Shown here piece by piece: positions 37,801-45,675 of a stretch of 64,000 nucleotides of DNA. The notes under the pieces were generated by a model. The model was given only the letters and a program-made list of their open reading frames with translations, was not told where the DNA came from and searched no databases. Position 1 is the stretch's first letter; the number at the start of each line of letters is the position of its first letter. Both the position numbers and the translations under genes were made by a program. The stretch covers positions 1 to 64,000 of the forward strand of contig NZ_JADWOX010000015.1 of the NCBI RefSeq assembly GCF_016135805.1, written 5' to 3'. This DNA comes from Caulobacter hibisci. GTDB lineage: Bacteria > Pseudomonadota > Alphaproteobacteria > Caulobacterales > Caulobacteraceae.

Positions 37801-37868
37801 CCGGCGCCATCGCCTATCCGACCTTGCCGTGGCTGGCGCGGTTGTCGTGGAAGCGGCGGGCGGTGTAG
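34839..37868 (+). CDS. Sensor histidine kinase with periplasmic beta-propeller (Reg_prop/Y_Y_Y/HisKA_3)
   Basis: I place the start at TTG 34839, which overlaps the upstream TGA (TTGA) and gives a clean signal peptide (MNRAGGFRTGLAAVALALGL to about AKA25). The 1009-residue protein has a large periplasmic propeller with two-component regulator repeats (SKDGYLWIGSVDGLFRFDG, DREGNVWFGTELGLDMM). A Y_Y_Y domain (about 650-745) and one membrane helix (about 752-770) follow. Then comes HisKA_3 with His801 in ARELHDTLLQ and an ATPase domain. Such kinases often sense carbohydrate fragments. It should phosphorylate the coupled NarL-type regulator. Confidence 0.9.
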   Translation: MNRAGGFRTGLAAVALALGLAFAAKAAPGLEPLAEYKRVSWSLEGGAPSRVNSIGQSKDGYLWIGSVDGLFRFDGVAFEQIQRGEPKPGRLNVAQVLGARSGALWAGLGRSGGVAVYRDGQLVDARMPHPSREVTSLAEDREGGIWVARGGRKRNTLARWHAGRWQEFGPEVGLPEQEIWQVFFSRDGVQWLVLGDTVLRRAPGQAKFAATGVKVARRASLAEDALGRLWVSDTKGVRLMAGEAPAASSLARAYPRQDEVGGSKILFDHKGDLWGATWTDGVVHIPAPGVAAKRADAAGLRIQSYKAVHGLTSDQTHAVFEDREGNVWFGTELGLDMMRPASVVVEQAIPPNSARGYRMTATAGGTVYVADAHTLYAIAPGQAPKPVVKTTWSAGALCAGAGNAVWVTLRDTMLRVRGDRVETFDKPAEASAYGCAEDDEGRLWMAALDKGLYWREAGAWNRWPGLSPTLGLASNVARQADGRAAVLFRTPPPLQGRPPFEPLYKERFAIGEIEGVLPGTQSLYLSGGQGLARLRDGRTASLDAERYPWLASVNGLVQTSAGDTWTIGDAGVVRMRTADLDQTLDRPGGPLPRQVFDFRDGLNSFVQKSPGAQIVAGGDGRIWILTRRNVLVIDPARLSVNAVPPPVAIRSVMAGDRRFSDPSAVRLAAGTTSLRIHYTALSFAVPGRVKFKYRLEGVDRDWVEAGGRREVIYNNLRPGTFRFQVKAANNDGVWNEQGASVVVTIPPTLAETWWFRLLCVAAVGLALWGVYALRLRRVSGQIRARLEERAAERERIARELHDTLLQSVQGLIMRFQSVAYQIPDDLPAKDVINQALDRADQMLVEGRDRVRDLRGRETRRLDIQLRELMAEQPFEPGVKVELLVEGVARAIQPLVQEEIVRIGGEALFNAARHARAGQVQVRVAYGVRQLQVSIRDDGVGIGANRMAWASREGHYGLIGMHERASKMGAQLAIESAAGKGTTITLSVAGAIAYPTLPWLARLSWKRRAV

Positions 37869-37894
37869 CGACCCGACTGCGCCTCCTCGCCGTC

Positions 37895-37917
37895 GTTCCC
37901 GCCCTTCCGGCGGGAAC
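37895..37917 (+). terminator. Hairpin after the sensor kinase gene
   Basis: GTTCCCGCC at 37895-37903 pairs perfectly with GGCGGGAAC at 37909-37917 over a 5-base loop, 27 bases after the kinase stop. No U-run follows, so it may be a weak terminator or a processing structure. Confidence 0.5.
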
Positions 37918-38071
37918 GTCCACCGTTGCCGACAACCGGACAGCGGCCTTTCAGGTTGACCGTTCCTGGCGACGCCAGGCGCCGTCTTACGGCGCGACCG
38001 CGCTCTTGAACGGCTATCGCCTTCGCCCCACTACAGCGTTATCGAATTGAGTGATTTGAAAGGACGACGAC

Positions 38072-38545
38072 ATGGCTTTGCTCGACGAGCTCAAGGCTGA
38101 CCAACTGGCGGCGCGCAAGGCGAGCGACCGCCTGAAGGCCGACTTGCTCACCACGCTGATCGGCGAAGCCACGCAGATCACGACCGAGGAATTCAAGCGC
38201 GGCGTGACGGAAGTCACCGACGAAAAGGTCGTCGCAACCGTCGCGAAGTTCTTGAAGAACACGAAGCTGACGCTGGAAAATCTCGCGGCCGAACGCGCGC
38301 GTCTGGTCGAGGCCAATGGCGATCTATCGAAGGTGGACGAGCGGACCAAGGCGGCCGAAACCGAACAGGCGATCCTGTCCTCCTATGGCCCCAAGCAGAT
38401 GACGGAAGCGCAATTGCGCGAAGCCATCAACGACTTCCGGACCCAGAACCCCGACGCCAACGTCGGAGCGATCATGGCCCACCTGAAGTCCAACTTCGGC
38501 GGCCAGTATGACGGCAAGGCGGCCAGCGCTTTGGCCAGGGCCTAG
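38072..38545 (+). CDS. GatB/YqeY-domain protein, possibly acquired
   Basis: The 157-residue protein looks like YqeY, the tRNA-binding domain also found at the end of GatB: LKADQLAARKASDRLKADLL, EQAILSSYGPKQMTEAQLRE and GAIMAHLKSNFGGQYDGKAA. YqeY has no defined function. AAAGGA precedes the ATG by 7 bases. Codon use differs from its neighbours, with many GAA, TTG, ACG and GCG codons where the rest of the window prefers GAG, CTG, ACC and GCC. Similar genes occur in phages, so horizontal origin is possible. It stands alone between two unrelated genes. Confidence 0.82.
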   Translation: MALLDELKADQLAARKASDRLKADLLTTLIGEATQITTEEFKRGVTEVTDEKVVATVAKFLKNTKLTLENLAAERARLVEANGDLSKVDERTKAAETEQAILSSYGPKQMTEAQLREAINDFRTQNPDANVGAIMAHLKSNFGGQYDGKAASALARA

Positions 38546-38624
38546 ACTGAAGGGCGCCCTCCCGGTCGTCGGGTGCTGAGCGTTCCAGTGTCCGGGAAGG
38601 CTCGGGAACGGCCGGCGTAAAGGG

Positions 38625-39560
38625 TTAGCTCTTCAGCCAGACCGCCGTGGCCGACAGGGTGACGCAGGCGATCACCGTGGTCAGGGCGACGATGCGCGCG
38701 CCGCCACGGGCGAAGACGGCGTAGGCGCGGGTCTGGATGAAGACGTTGACCGCCGTCGGGGTCGCCGCCAGCAGGGTGGCGGCCAGGCGGAAGGCGGCGG
38801 GGGCCGGGGTCAGGCCGACGACGATCCAGACCAGGGCCGGCAGGACCAACAGCTTGGCGATGGCGGCGACGACGACGGGGCTCCAGCGCGGGGCGGGGAT
38901 GTCGCCCTCGACGGGCAGGGCCAGCACCACGCCCAGGGCGACCAGGGCCACCGGGCTGCCCGAGGCGGCGGCCGCGCCGACCGCGCGGTCGAGCACGCCG
39001 GGCAGTTGCAGGCCCAGCAGGGCCAGGGACGCGCCGAACAGGGCGGCGGCGACGATCGGGTTGCGGAAGGCCTGCATGGTCGAGCGCCAGACCGAACGGC
39101 CGCCGGCCCAGCCCAGCAGGGCCACGCCCAGGGCCGTGGCCAGCACGAAGTCGACCGCCACCAGCCCCGCGCCCAGGCGGGCGATCTCGGGTCCGAACAC
39201 CGCGGCGGCCACCGGCAGGCCCAGGAAGGCGCTGTTGCCGACGCCGGCGGCCATGGCCGTGCCGGCCCGCTCCTCACGGGTCCAGCGCAGGAGCAGACCC
39301 GCGCCGACCATCAGGGCCATGATCGCCGCCAGGCAGCCGGCATAGGCGGCCAGGCCCAGGGTCAGGTCGTGTCCCGGCCGGCCCATGCGCGACAGGGAGT
39401 GCACCAGCAGGGCCGGGAAGCCGATCCAGTAGACGTAGGCGGAAAGGCCTTGGGCCATGCGGCCGTCGAACAGCTGCAGCCGCGCCAGGGTCACGCCCGC
39501 CCCGACCAGCAGGAAGAAGGGCAGGGCCCGCGCCAGGACTTCCAGGATCAGGCTCAGCAC
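38625..39560 (-). CDS. AEC (auxin efflux carrier) family transporter
   Basis: The 311-residue protein has about ten membrane helices in two halves and family motifs such as GVGNSAFLGLPVAAAVFG and TPTAVNVFIQTRAYAVF. AEC members export or import organic acids such as malate and malonate; the substrate is not evident. The start codon is GTG at 39558-39560. It lies in the same direction as, and downstream of, nothing obviously related; the next gene in that direction begins 93 bases away beyond its own start. Confidence 0.88.
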   Translation of the reverse strand: MLSLILEVLARALPFFLLVGAGVTLARLQLFDGRMAQGLSAYVYWIGFPALLVHSLSRMGRPGHDLTLGLAAYAGCLAAIMALMVGAGLLLRWTREERAGTAMAAGVGNSAFLGLPVAAAVFGPEIARLGAGLVAVDFVLATALGVALLGWAGGRSVWRSTMQAFRNPIVAAALFGASLALLGLQLPGVLDRAVGAAAASGSPVALVALGVVLALPVEGDIPAPRWSPVVVAAIAKLLVLPALVWIVVGLTPAPAAFRLAATLLAATPTAVNVFIQTRAYAVFARGGARIVALTTVIACVTLSATAVWLKS

Positions 39561-39653
39561 GCGGCGGATGCCTGGAAGAGCGGGGAAGGGGTCATGCGCG
39601 AGGGCCTCGGCGAAGAACGCGGGGTCGCTGATACCACCGGCCCGCCGCCGGGG

Positions 39654-41183
39654 TCAAAAGCGGCGCTGGGCGGCCAGGTCGGCCGGCAGGGTCAGGCGGT
39701 AGACCAGCACCAGGCTGTCGTTGTCGGCGGTCGCCGCGCCTTCGGGCGTCTTGGGCGCGGCGTCGAAGGCCAGGTCGCCGACCTTGCCGTCCTTGGTCTG
39801 GAAGTCGTTGTCGCTGCCGATCAGCAGGAAGACGTCGTTCGGCGCGGCCGGGTCGAGCGCCGGGACGATGGCCAGGGACTCCATCTTTTCGGGCAGGGTG
39901 GCGGCGGTCGGGGCGGCGTTGTCGAGGTTCAGGCCGACGCGCGCCGGGCCCTTGGGATCGACCAGATTGACCAGTTGCGCCTGGGCGGCCGGAACGACGC
40001 CGGCCGGCAGCGCGCCGCCGGGGGCGATGGCCGCGTCCTTGCCGTCGGCGGCGTCGCCCACGAGGTTGGTCGCGCCCTGGATGTCGACCAGCAGCACCGA
40101 GCGATAGACCGTGGGGTTGGCCGAGCCGGAGCCGAGACCCGCGCCGTCGCGGGCCAGGACCAGGAACTGGTGGTCGGACAGGGCCAGCAGTTCGGACTGG
40201 GCGGCCACCTTGTTCGGCGCGCCGCCGTCGCCCTTGGTGCGCACCACCGGCAGTTCGAGCGCGTATTCGGCGATCGGGGCGGCGGGCGTGGCGTCCTTCT
40301 CGATGTCGTAGACGAACAGGCGGGTCACGGCGCGGTCGGCGTCGCCCTCGCCGGAATCCTGGATCGTCGCGCTTTGCAGCAGGGCGTAGAGGCGCTTGCC
40401 GTCGGCCGAAACCGCGACGCCCTCGAAGCCCTGGTTGATGCGGCGGCCGGTCTTGGGCTTGGTCTCGCCGGAGAAGGCCGGGCGGCCGTCCTTGCGCGGC
40501 TGGACGGCGGCGACCGGCGCTATCACGCCCTTCAGCGCGCCCGTGGCGTCGAACCTGTAGAGGTTGGCGGCATATTCGTCGCCGACATAGAAGTCGCCGT
40601 CCGGCAGGCGGGCCAGGGCCTCGCCGTCCAGGCTGATGCGGAAGGCCCCGGGGCCGGTGATGGCGCTGGGGCAGGCGGCGCTGCCGCAGAACACCACGCC
40701 CTCGCCCGGGTCCATGCCGGTGAAGGGGTGACCCTTGTCGTCCTTCAGCACGAAGCCGCCGGTGGGCGTCAGGGTCAGCTGGTCGGCCTTGGCCGGGCCA
40801 TAGCCGGCGGCGAGCGGCCGAAACGTGACATCGAAGCCGTGCACGCGGTTGTCGTAGGGCGTGGTGCCGGTCACCGAGCCGACGCCGTTGGGGCCGCGGT
40901 CGGGCAGGGTCAGCAGCTTGCCGGTGTAGGAGCCATCGGCCGCTCGGCTCCAGGCGGTCACGGCCATGCCCGAGAACGAGCCCAGGCTGTCGCCCAGGAA
41001 GTCGCGGGCGGTCGCGGTCAGGCGGCCCGCGCCGACCAGGCCGTGATTGACGAAGCTGGCGCCGTTCAGCGTCACGCCCGTGGGCGTCGCCGTGTCGGGC
41101 GTGCGGTAGGCGGCGGGCGCGGCGACAGCCGGCGCGGCGGCCAGCAGGGCCAGCAGCGACGCGGCGCAAGCAAAGGATTTCAT
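39654..41183 (-). CDS. Exported phytase-like esterase (esterase-like activity of phytase family)
   Basis: The 509-residue protein starts with a signal peptide (MKSFACAASLLALLAAAPAV to about AAPA). It has the PF13449-type features SFSGMAVTAWSRAADGSY, LPDRGPNGVG, GEGVVFCGSAACPSAI, FRISLDGEALARLPDGDFYV, GFEGVAVSADGKRLYALLQS and a C-terminal DNDFQTKDG. The family forms a beta-propeller with reported esterase activity toward organophosphate-like substrates. The ATG at 41181-41183 is chosen because it begins the signal peptide. Phosphate scavenging is a reasonable inference. Confidence 0.85.
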   Translation of the reverse strand: MKSFACAASLLALLAAAPAVAAPAAYRTPDTATPTGVTLNGASFVNHGLVGAGRLTATARDFLGDSLGSFSGMAVTAWSRAADGSYTGKLLTLPDRGPNGVGSVTGTTPYDNRVHGFDVTFRPLAAGYGPAKADQLTLTPTGGFVLKDDKGHPFTGMDPGEGVVFCGSAACPSAITGPGAFRISLDGEALARLPDGDFYVGDEYAANLYRFDATGALKGVIAPVAAVQPRKDGRPAFSGETKPKTGRRINQGFEGVAVSADGKRLYALLQSATIQDSGEGDADRAVTRLFVYDIEKDATPAAPIAEYALELPVVRTKGDGGAPNKVAAQSELLALSDHQFLVLARDGAGLGSGSANPTVYRSVLLVDIQGATNLVGDAADGKDAAIAPGGALPAGVVPAAQAQLVNLVDPKGPARVGLNLDNAAPTAATLPEKMESLAIVPALDPAAPNDVFLLIGSDNDFQTKDGKVGDLAFDAAPKTPEGAATADNDSLVLVYRLTLPADLAAQRRF

Positions 41184-41301
41184 GATGCGGCCCCCAGACG
41201 ACGCCCCCCGGCGTTGGAGCGTGCCTAGCAGCGACGCTTGACGGTTCGGTGACAGCGCCCGGCCGTTGCCTAGGGGGCCGGAAAGGCGGCAAGCTGGTCC
41301 C

Positions 41302-41676
41302 ATGAGCGACGCCATCCAGTTCATCCGCGCCACCCCGATCCTGCGCAGCTTCGACGAGGTCAAGGCGCGGGAGTTCTATCTCGGCTTCCTGGGCTTCTCC
41401 GTGCTGTTCGAGCACCGTTTCGAGCCCGACACGCCGCTCTACATGGGCATCGAGCGGTCGGGGCTGGTGCTGCACCTTTCGGAGCACCACGGCGACGCCG
41501 CGCCGGGCTCGACCGTCTATGTGCCGATGACCGGCGTGCGGGCCTATCAGGCCGAACTGATCGGCAAGGGCTACAAGTACGGCCGCCCGGGCGTCGAGGA
41601 ACAGCCTTGGGGCGACGTGCTGCAGGTCCACGACCCGTTCGGCAACCGGATCAGGTTCTGCGAGGAGCGGGGTTAG
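41302..41676 (+). CDS. Glyoxalase/bleomycin-resistance superfamily protein
   Basis: The 124-residue protein has the vicinal-oxygen-chelate fold: ATPILRSFDEVKAREFYLGF then LGFSVLFEHRF, the SGLVLHLSEHHGD middle motif and QVHDPFGNRIRFCEE end motif. Its closest pattern is the bleomycin-binding type, where a dimer sequesters the drug. Other lyase or dioxygenase functions are possible. The ATG at 41302 is preferred over the in-frame ATG at 41266. It is convergent with the lipoprotein gene, overlapping by four bases at 41673-41676. Confidence 0.85.
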   Translation: MSDAIQFIRATPILRSFDEVKAREFYLGFLGFSVLFEHRFEPDTPLYMGIERSGLVLHLSEHHGDAAPGSTVYVPMTGVRAYQAELIGKGYKYGRPGVEEQPWGDVLQVHDPFGNRIRFCEERG

Positions 41677-42773
41677 GACCTGCCGTAGGCCTTCAGCAGG
41701 CTGAGCGCGCCATCCATCACGATGAGGTCGTGGCTCTTCATCGGATCATCCGGCCCGGGCTCGACCTGGTAGAGGATCATGCGGTCGCGTTTCTCGTCGC
41801 GGAACTCCAGCGTGCGCTTGGTGCGCGAGGTCTTGTCGGCGTGTAGCACCAGGCCCTTGTCGTCGAGCAGTGCGCCGATCATCGACGCGGTCTCGAGCCC
41901 GGCCATGCGCACCGTGCATTCGTCGACCGTGGCGTTCGGATTGACGACCCGCGAGGCGTGCAGCCGCCACTCGTCGGCGTCGGTCATGATCCAGGTCGTG
42001 TCGGCCTTGGGCTCGCCTAGACGCCTGGCCGCCTTCGAGCCCTCGGCCGTCGGGTCGGGGCGGCCGTTGCCGGCCTCGGCGACCTTGGCCGACACCGTCT
42101 CGTACGCCGGGTCGTCGCAGTAGCGGTCCATGCGCGCCACCGCTGTGGTCGCGGGGCTGAGGAAGGTGACCGGGTCGGGCAGGGGAGGTCCGGTCCGGAC
42201 GACGTAGATCAAGGCCAGGCTCGGCTTGGCGCGCCAGACCGCCTCGGGCAGGCCGCGCCACAGCACGTAGTAGGCCGAGACGCCCTTGGCGGCGTGCTGG
42301 TCTTTGTAGAGCAGCATCCGCGCGCCGTCCGCGAAGGCGACGTTCACCGGCAGCGAACCGCTGGCGTACTGCACGAGGAAGTCGAAGAACTCGCCCTGGC
42401 CGGTGGGGACCTGGACCTTGCAGCGGATCTCCATGCCGCCGTCCGGCAGCCGCGTCTCGGAGGCCGTGAAGATATTGGCGGCGTAGTCGTTGTCGTACCA
42501 CCACTGGACGTTCCCGCGCTCCAGTCGCGTGAAGGCCGGCATGTTCGGCGCCGGATCGTGAGCCTGGACGAAAGCCCCGATGATCGGCCGTTTCTCCTCC
42601 GCGCCCGCCGCGATGAAGGCCTTGGTCGCATCCTCCGCCGACCGCATCTCGTGAGGGCACAGGGTGTGGAACTCGTCGATGAAGGCCGTGCCCGAAAGGG
42701 GCTTCTTGGGCTTGGACTCGCAGGCTGACAGGACCAGCAGGGCGATACAGCCCAGAACGCCGAGGATACGCAC
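41673..42773 (-). CDS. Lipoprotein of unknown function
   Basis: The start is taken at GTG 42771-42773, preceded by TGGAGA, and yields a lipoprotein signal (VRILGVLGCIALLVLSAC) with the lipid-modified cysteine at residue 18. The 366-residue mature part has paired cysteines (FHTLCPHEM, IRCKVQV, DRYCDDPAY, DECTVRM) and no domain I recognise. An in-frame ATG at 42902 would hide the lipobox deep inside the protein and is rejected. It is probably anchored in the outer or inner membrane, facing the periplasm. Confidence 0.75.
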   Translation of the reverse strand: MRILGVLGCIALLVLSACESKPKKPLSGTAFIDEFHTLCPHEMRSAEDATKAFIAAGAEEKRPIIGAFVQAHDPAPNMPAFTRLERGNVQWWYDNDYAANIFTASETRLPDGGMEIRCKVQVPTGQGEFFDFLVQYASGSLPVNVAFADGARMLLYKDQHAAKGVSAYYVLWRGLPEAVWRAKPSLALIYVVRTGPPLPDPVTFLSPATTAVARMDRYCDDPAYETVSAKVAEAGNGRPDPTAEGSKAARRLGEPKADTTWIMTDADEWRLHASRVVNPNATVDECTVRMAGLETASMIGALLDDKGLVLHADKTSRTKRTLEFRDEKRDRMILYQVEPGPDDPMKSHDLIVMDGALSLLKAYGRS

Positions 42774-42888
42774 GATCGATTCTCCAGGATCGCGCGCAAG
42801 CTTCACCAGTCTCAACCCTGAGGGAAGGGTCTGCGCGCGTCGGGCGAGCCTCGCCCGTTCAGGAGAGGCTAAGCCGGCTGGAAGCCGC

Positions 42889-43461
42889 CTACCGCTCGTC
42901 ACCCGGCAGGCGGATGTGGACCAGTTTCCATTCGAACAGCGCCCGGCGCTGGAAGGAGAAGACCGTCACCTTGTCCTTGGCGTCCGGGCGGCGCACGGCG
43001 ATGCGGACGCGGTTGGGGTCCCAGTAGGCGATGGTCGGGTAGGGGCCGCGGACCACGGCCTGCATGCGGGCCAGCACGGTTTCGGGACGCGGCGGCGACA
43101 GCGGGGCCGCGCCGGGGGCGTAGCCGCGGGTCAGGGCCGAGATCCCCTGGACGGTCAGGTAGCGGTCGACCTTGGGCTCGGGCGGGGCGATCGGCTCGAT
43201 GGCGCGCTTGAAGACGCCCAGCGGGTTGGTCCACAGCGACGGGGCTTCGGGCTTGGCGGCCGGGGCGGCCTCGTCCAGCTGGCCGGTCAGGCTGCGACGC
43301 ACGGCGGGGAAGTCGACCAGTTCGCCGATCGCCTGCACGTCCTCGTACTGGGCGGCGGCCTTCAGGGCGCGGAAGGCGAACCAGGGCGCCGTGGCGTAGG
43401 CGGCGGCGAACACGAAGATCGCCAGGACGATCAGGTCCCAGATCCGCTTCTGCAAAGTCAT
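42889..43461 (-). CDS. DUF2939 membrane-anchored protein
   Basis: The 190-residue protein has one N-terminal membrane helix (about 8-25) and the DUF2939 pattern APWFAFRALKAAAQYEDVQA then LVDFPAVRRSLTGQL. A globular C-terminus ends VTVFSFQRRALFEWKLVHIR. DUF2939 has no known function. It lies 115 bases upstream of the lipoprotein start on the same strand. Confidence 0.8.
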   Translation of the reverse strand: MTLQKRIWDLIVLAIFVFAAAYATAPWFAFRALKAAAQYEDVQAIGELVDFPAVRRSLTGQLDEAAPAAKPEAPSLWTNPLGVFKRAIEPIAPPEPKVDRYLTVQGISALTRGYAPGAAPLSPPRPETVLARMQAVVRGPYPTIAYWDPNRVRIAVRRPDAKDKVTVFSFQRRALFEWKLVHIRLPGDER

Positions 43462-43643
43462 TGCGCCCCCGCACGGTTAACGCCGCCTAGAATGGGCATT
43501 CATGCCCTCTCCGCAAGGGCGTTCGCGCCGCAAGGGTTCCATCGGTGGAATCCGCTTTCCTGAAGGGCTCGGGGGCTCTATGGGGTCGCCGCTCGCGGTG
43601 GACCTTAAGCGCCCGCCGCCCCTGAGGAATTTCCGGAGCGCCC

Positions 43644-45047
43644 ATGGCCGGCCTGCGTCTCGCCGATCTTTTCCGCTGCAAGCCCGTGGGCGCGATCGCG
43701 GCCGAGGGCGGCGAAAATCCCCACGACCTGCACCGCTCGATCGGCCTGTTCCAGCTGACCATGCTGGGCGTCGGGGCCACGATCGGCACCGGCATCTTCG
43801 TGGCCCTGACCACGGCCGTGCCGCTGGCGGGGCCGGCGGTCATCGTCTCGTTCGTCATCGCCGGGATCACCGCGGCCCTGACGGCCCTGTGCTACGCCGA
43901 GCTGGGCTCGACCATTCCCGTCTCGGGCTCGTCCTATTCCTACGCCTACGCCACGCTGGGCGAGTTCGTGGCCTTCCTGGTCGGGGCGTGCCTGCTGCTG
44001 GAGTACGCCGTCTCGGCCTCGGCGATCGCCGTGGGCTGGGGCCAGTACCTGAACGAGCTGTTCTTCGACCTCTTCCAGTGGCGCCTGCCCGAGGCCCTGG
44101 CCGCGCCGCCCGGAGCGGGCGGGGTGTTCAACCTGCCGGCCGTGGTGCTGGTGGGCGCGTGCATGGTGCTGCTGCTGCGCGGGGCCAAGGAGTCGGCGAC
44201 GATCAACGCCGTGCTGGTGGTGGCCAAGCTGCTGGTGCTGCTGTTCTTCGTGGTCATCGCCTTCACCGGCTTTCGCTCGGAGAACCTGACGCCGTTCGCG
44301 CCGATGGGCGTGGCCGGGATCGGGGCGGCGGCCTCGTCGATCTTCTTTTCCTATATCGGCATCGACGCGGTCTCGACGGCCGGCGACGAGGTCAAGAATC
44401 CCAAGAAGAACCTGCCGCTGGGCGTGGTGCTCAGCCTGCTGATCGTAACCGCCGTCTATGTGCTGGTCGCCGTAGCCGCCGTCGGCGCCCAGCCCTGGAC
44501 GGCCTTCGCCGGGCAGGAGGCGGGTCTCGCCGTGATCCTGCGCAACCTGACCGGCGCGGGCTGGACCTCGCTGATCCTCTGCATCGGCGCGATCATCTCG
44601 ATCTTCAGCGTCACCCTGGTGGTCATGTACGGCCAGACCCGGATCCTGTTCGCCATGAGCCGCGACGGCCTGCTGCCCCGCGTCTTCCAGAAGACCGACC
44701 CGCGCACCCGCACGCCGGTCTGGAACACGGTGATCGTGGCGGCCTTCATCGCCTTCCTGGCCGCTTTCGTGCCGCTGGACGTGCTGGTCAACCTGACCAG
44801 CATGGGCACGCTGATCGCCTTCGCCATCGTCTCGGCCGGGGTGATCATCCTGCGTCGCACCCGGCCGGACCTGCCGCGCGGCTACAAGGTTCCGCTCTAT
44901 CCGGTGCTGCCGGTCGCCAGCGTCGCCTTCTGCCTCTACCTGATCGCCGGCCTGCCTTGGGACACCTTCGCCCTGTTCGGCGCCTGGGCGGCGGCGGCCT
45001 GCGTCATGTACTTCGGCTATTCGCGCAGGCACTCGAAGCTGGCCTGA
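43644..45047 (+). CDS. Amino acid permease, APC superfamily (CAT type)
   Basis: The 467-residue protein has about twelve membrane helices. It carries the APC signatures GVGATIGTGIFVALTTAVPL in helix 1, CYAELGSTIPVSGSSYSYAY, FFSYIGIDAVSTAGDEVKNP, and FAMSRDGLLPRVF. It resembles bacterial cationic amino acid transporter relatives (YfnA/GkApcT group). The substrate cannot be set by sequence alone. It is monocistronic as far as can be seen. Confidence 0.93.
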   Translation: MAGLRLADLFRCKPVGAIAAEGGENPHDLHRSIGLFQLTMLGVGATIGTGIFVALTTAVPLAGPAVIVSFVIAGITAALTALCYAELGSTIPVSGSSYSYAYATLGEFVAFLVGACLLLEYAVSASAIAVGWGQYLNELFFDLFQWRLPEALAAPPGAGGVFNLPAVVLVGACMVLLLRGAKESATINAVLVVAKLLVLLFFVVIAFTGFRSENLTPFAPMGVAGIGAAASSIFFSYIGIDAVSTAGDEVKNPKKNLPLGVVLSLLIVTAVYVLVAVAAVGAQPWTAFAGQEAGLAVILRNLTGAGWTSLILCIGAIISIFSVTLVVMYGQTRILFAMSRDGLLPRVFQKTDPRTRTPVWNTVIVAAFIAFLAAFVPLDVLVNLTSMGTLIAFAIVSAGVIILRRTRPDLPRGYKVPLYPVLPVASVAFCLYLIAGLPWDTFALFGAWAAAACVMYFGYSRRHSKLA

Positions 45048-45211
45048 CGGCGCCGTCCGCTGGCGGAGAAATTCTCGTTTCAGGTCAGTTGCGATCTTCC
45101 TGGGGATCGCACGCCTTCCCGCCTTGCCCCGCCGGTCCCGCGCCCCCTAGGCTCGCGCCGAGTTCGCGATAGCAAAGCTGTGTTCACGAAGACGGGTGTA
45201 GAGTCGCCGAC

Positions 45212-45562
45212 ATGACCCAGATCGACGCTCAGGGATCGGAAAAGCGCGCCTATCGCCGCTACCCCGCCTCGCGCAAGGCCTACCTCGTGGTGGCGGGCGA
45301 GCCGCTGCGCTGCCGGCTGATCGACATCGCCAAGGGCGGGGCGCGGATCGCCGGGCCGGAGCTGTCGCCGGAGGCCCGGCCGCTGCATCTGGTCGATCCG
45401 GCGCGCCGGCTGGTCCATCTCACCCGCATGGTCTGGCAGGGCGACGGCCAGGTGGGTCTGCAGTTCATCACCAGCCGCGCCTTCACCGAGGTGCTCGGCG
45501 GGGCCGAGGGCGCCGGCCGGGTGGTGCAGGAGCTCGGACCCTGGCCGCAAGACGACGGCTAG
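45212..45562 (+). CDS. PilZ-domain c-di-GMP-binding protein
   Basis: This 116-residue single-domain PilZ protein has the RxxxR part (EKRAYRRYPASR, about 11-22) and the D-x-A-x-x-G part (DIAKGGARI, about 38-46). Both are needed to bind c-di-GMP, so binding is likely. It would act as a small effector. It is not next to the EAL gene at 14553, so any link is indirect. Confidence 0.88.
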   Translation: MTQIDAQGSEKRAYRRYPASRKAYLVVAGEPLRCRLIDIAKGGARIAGPELSPEARPLHLVDPARRLVHLTRMVWQGDGQVGLQFITSRAFTEVLGGAEGAGRVVQELGPWPQDDG

Positions 45563-45675
45563 GCCCCAGGCCCCGCAAGGTTTTTCGCGTTCCGTAACGG
45601 CAAGCTGAGCCAACCTGAGCGCCGGTCGCGCGTTGCTGCGTCTGTCCGATTTCGACAGACGCTCAAGGTGATCGC

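Noticed and set aside
34110..37868. Apparent 1252-residue fusion upstream of the sensor kinase
   Set aside because: The first ~240 codons are the response regulator gene read in another frame. The regulator has its own frame ending at 34842 and the kinase starts at TTG 34839.
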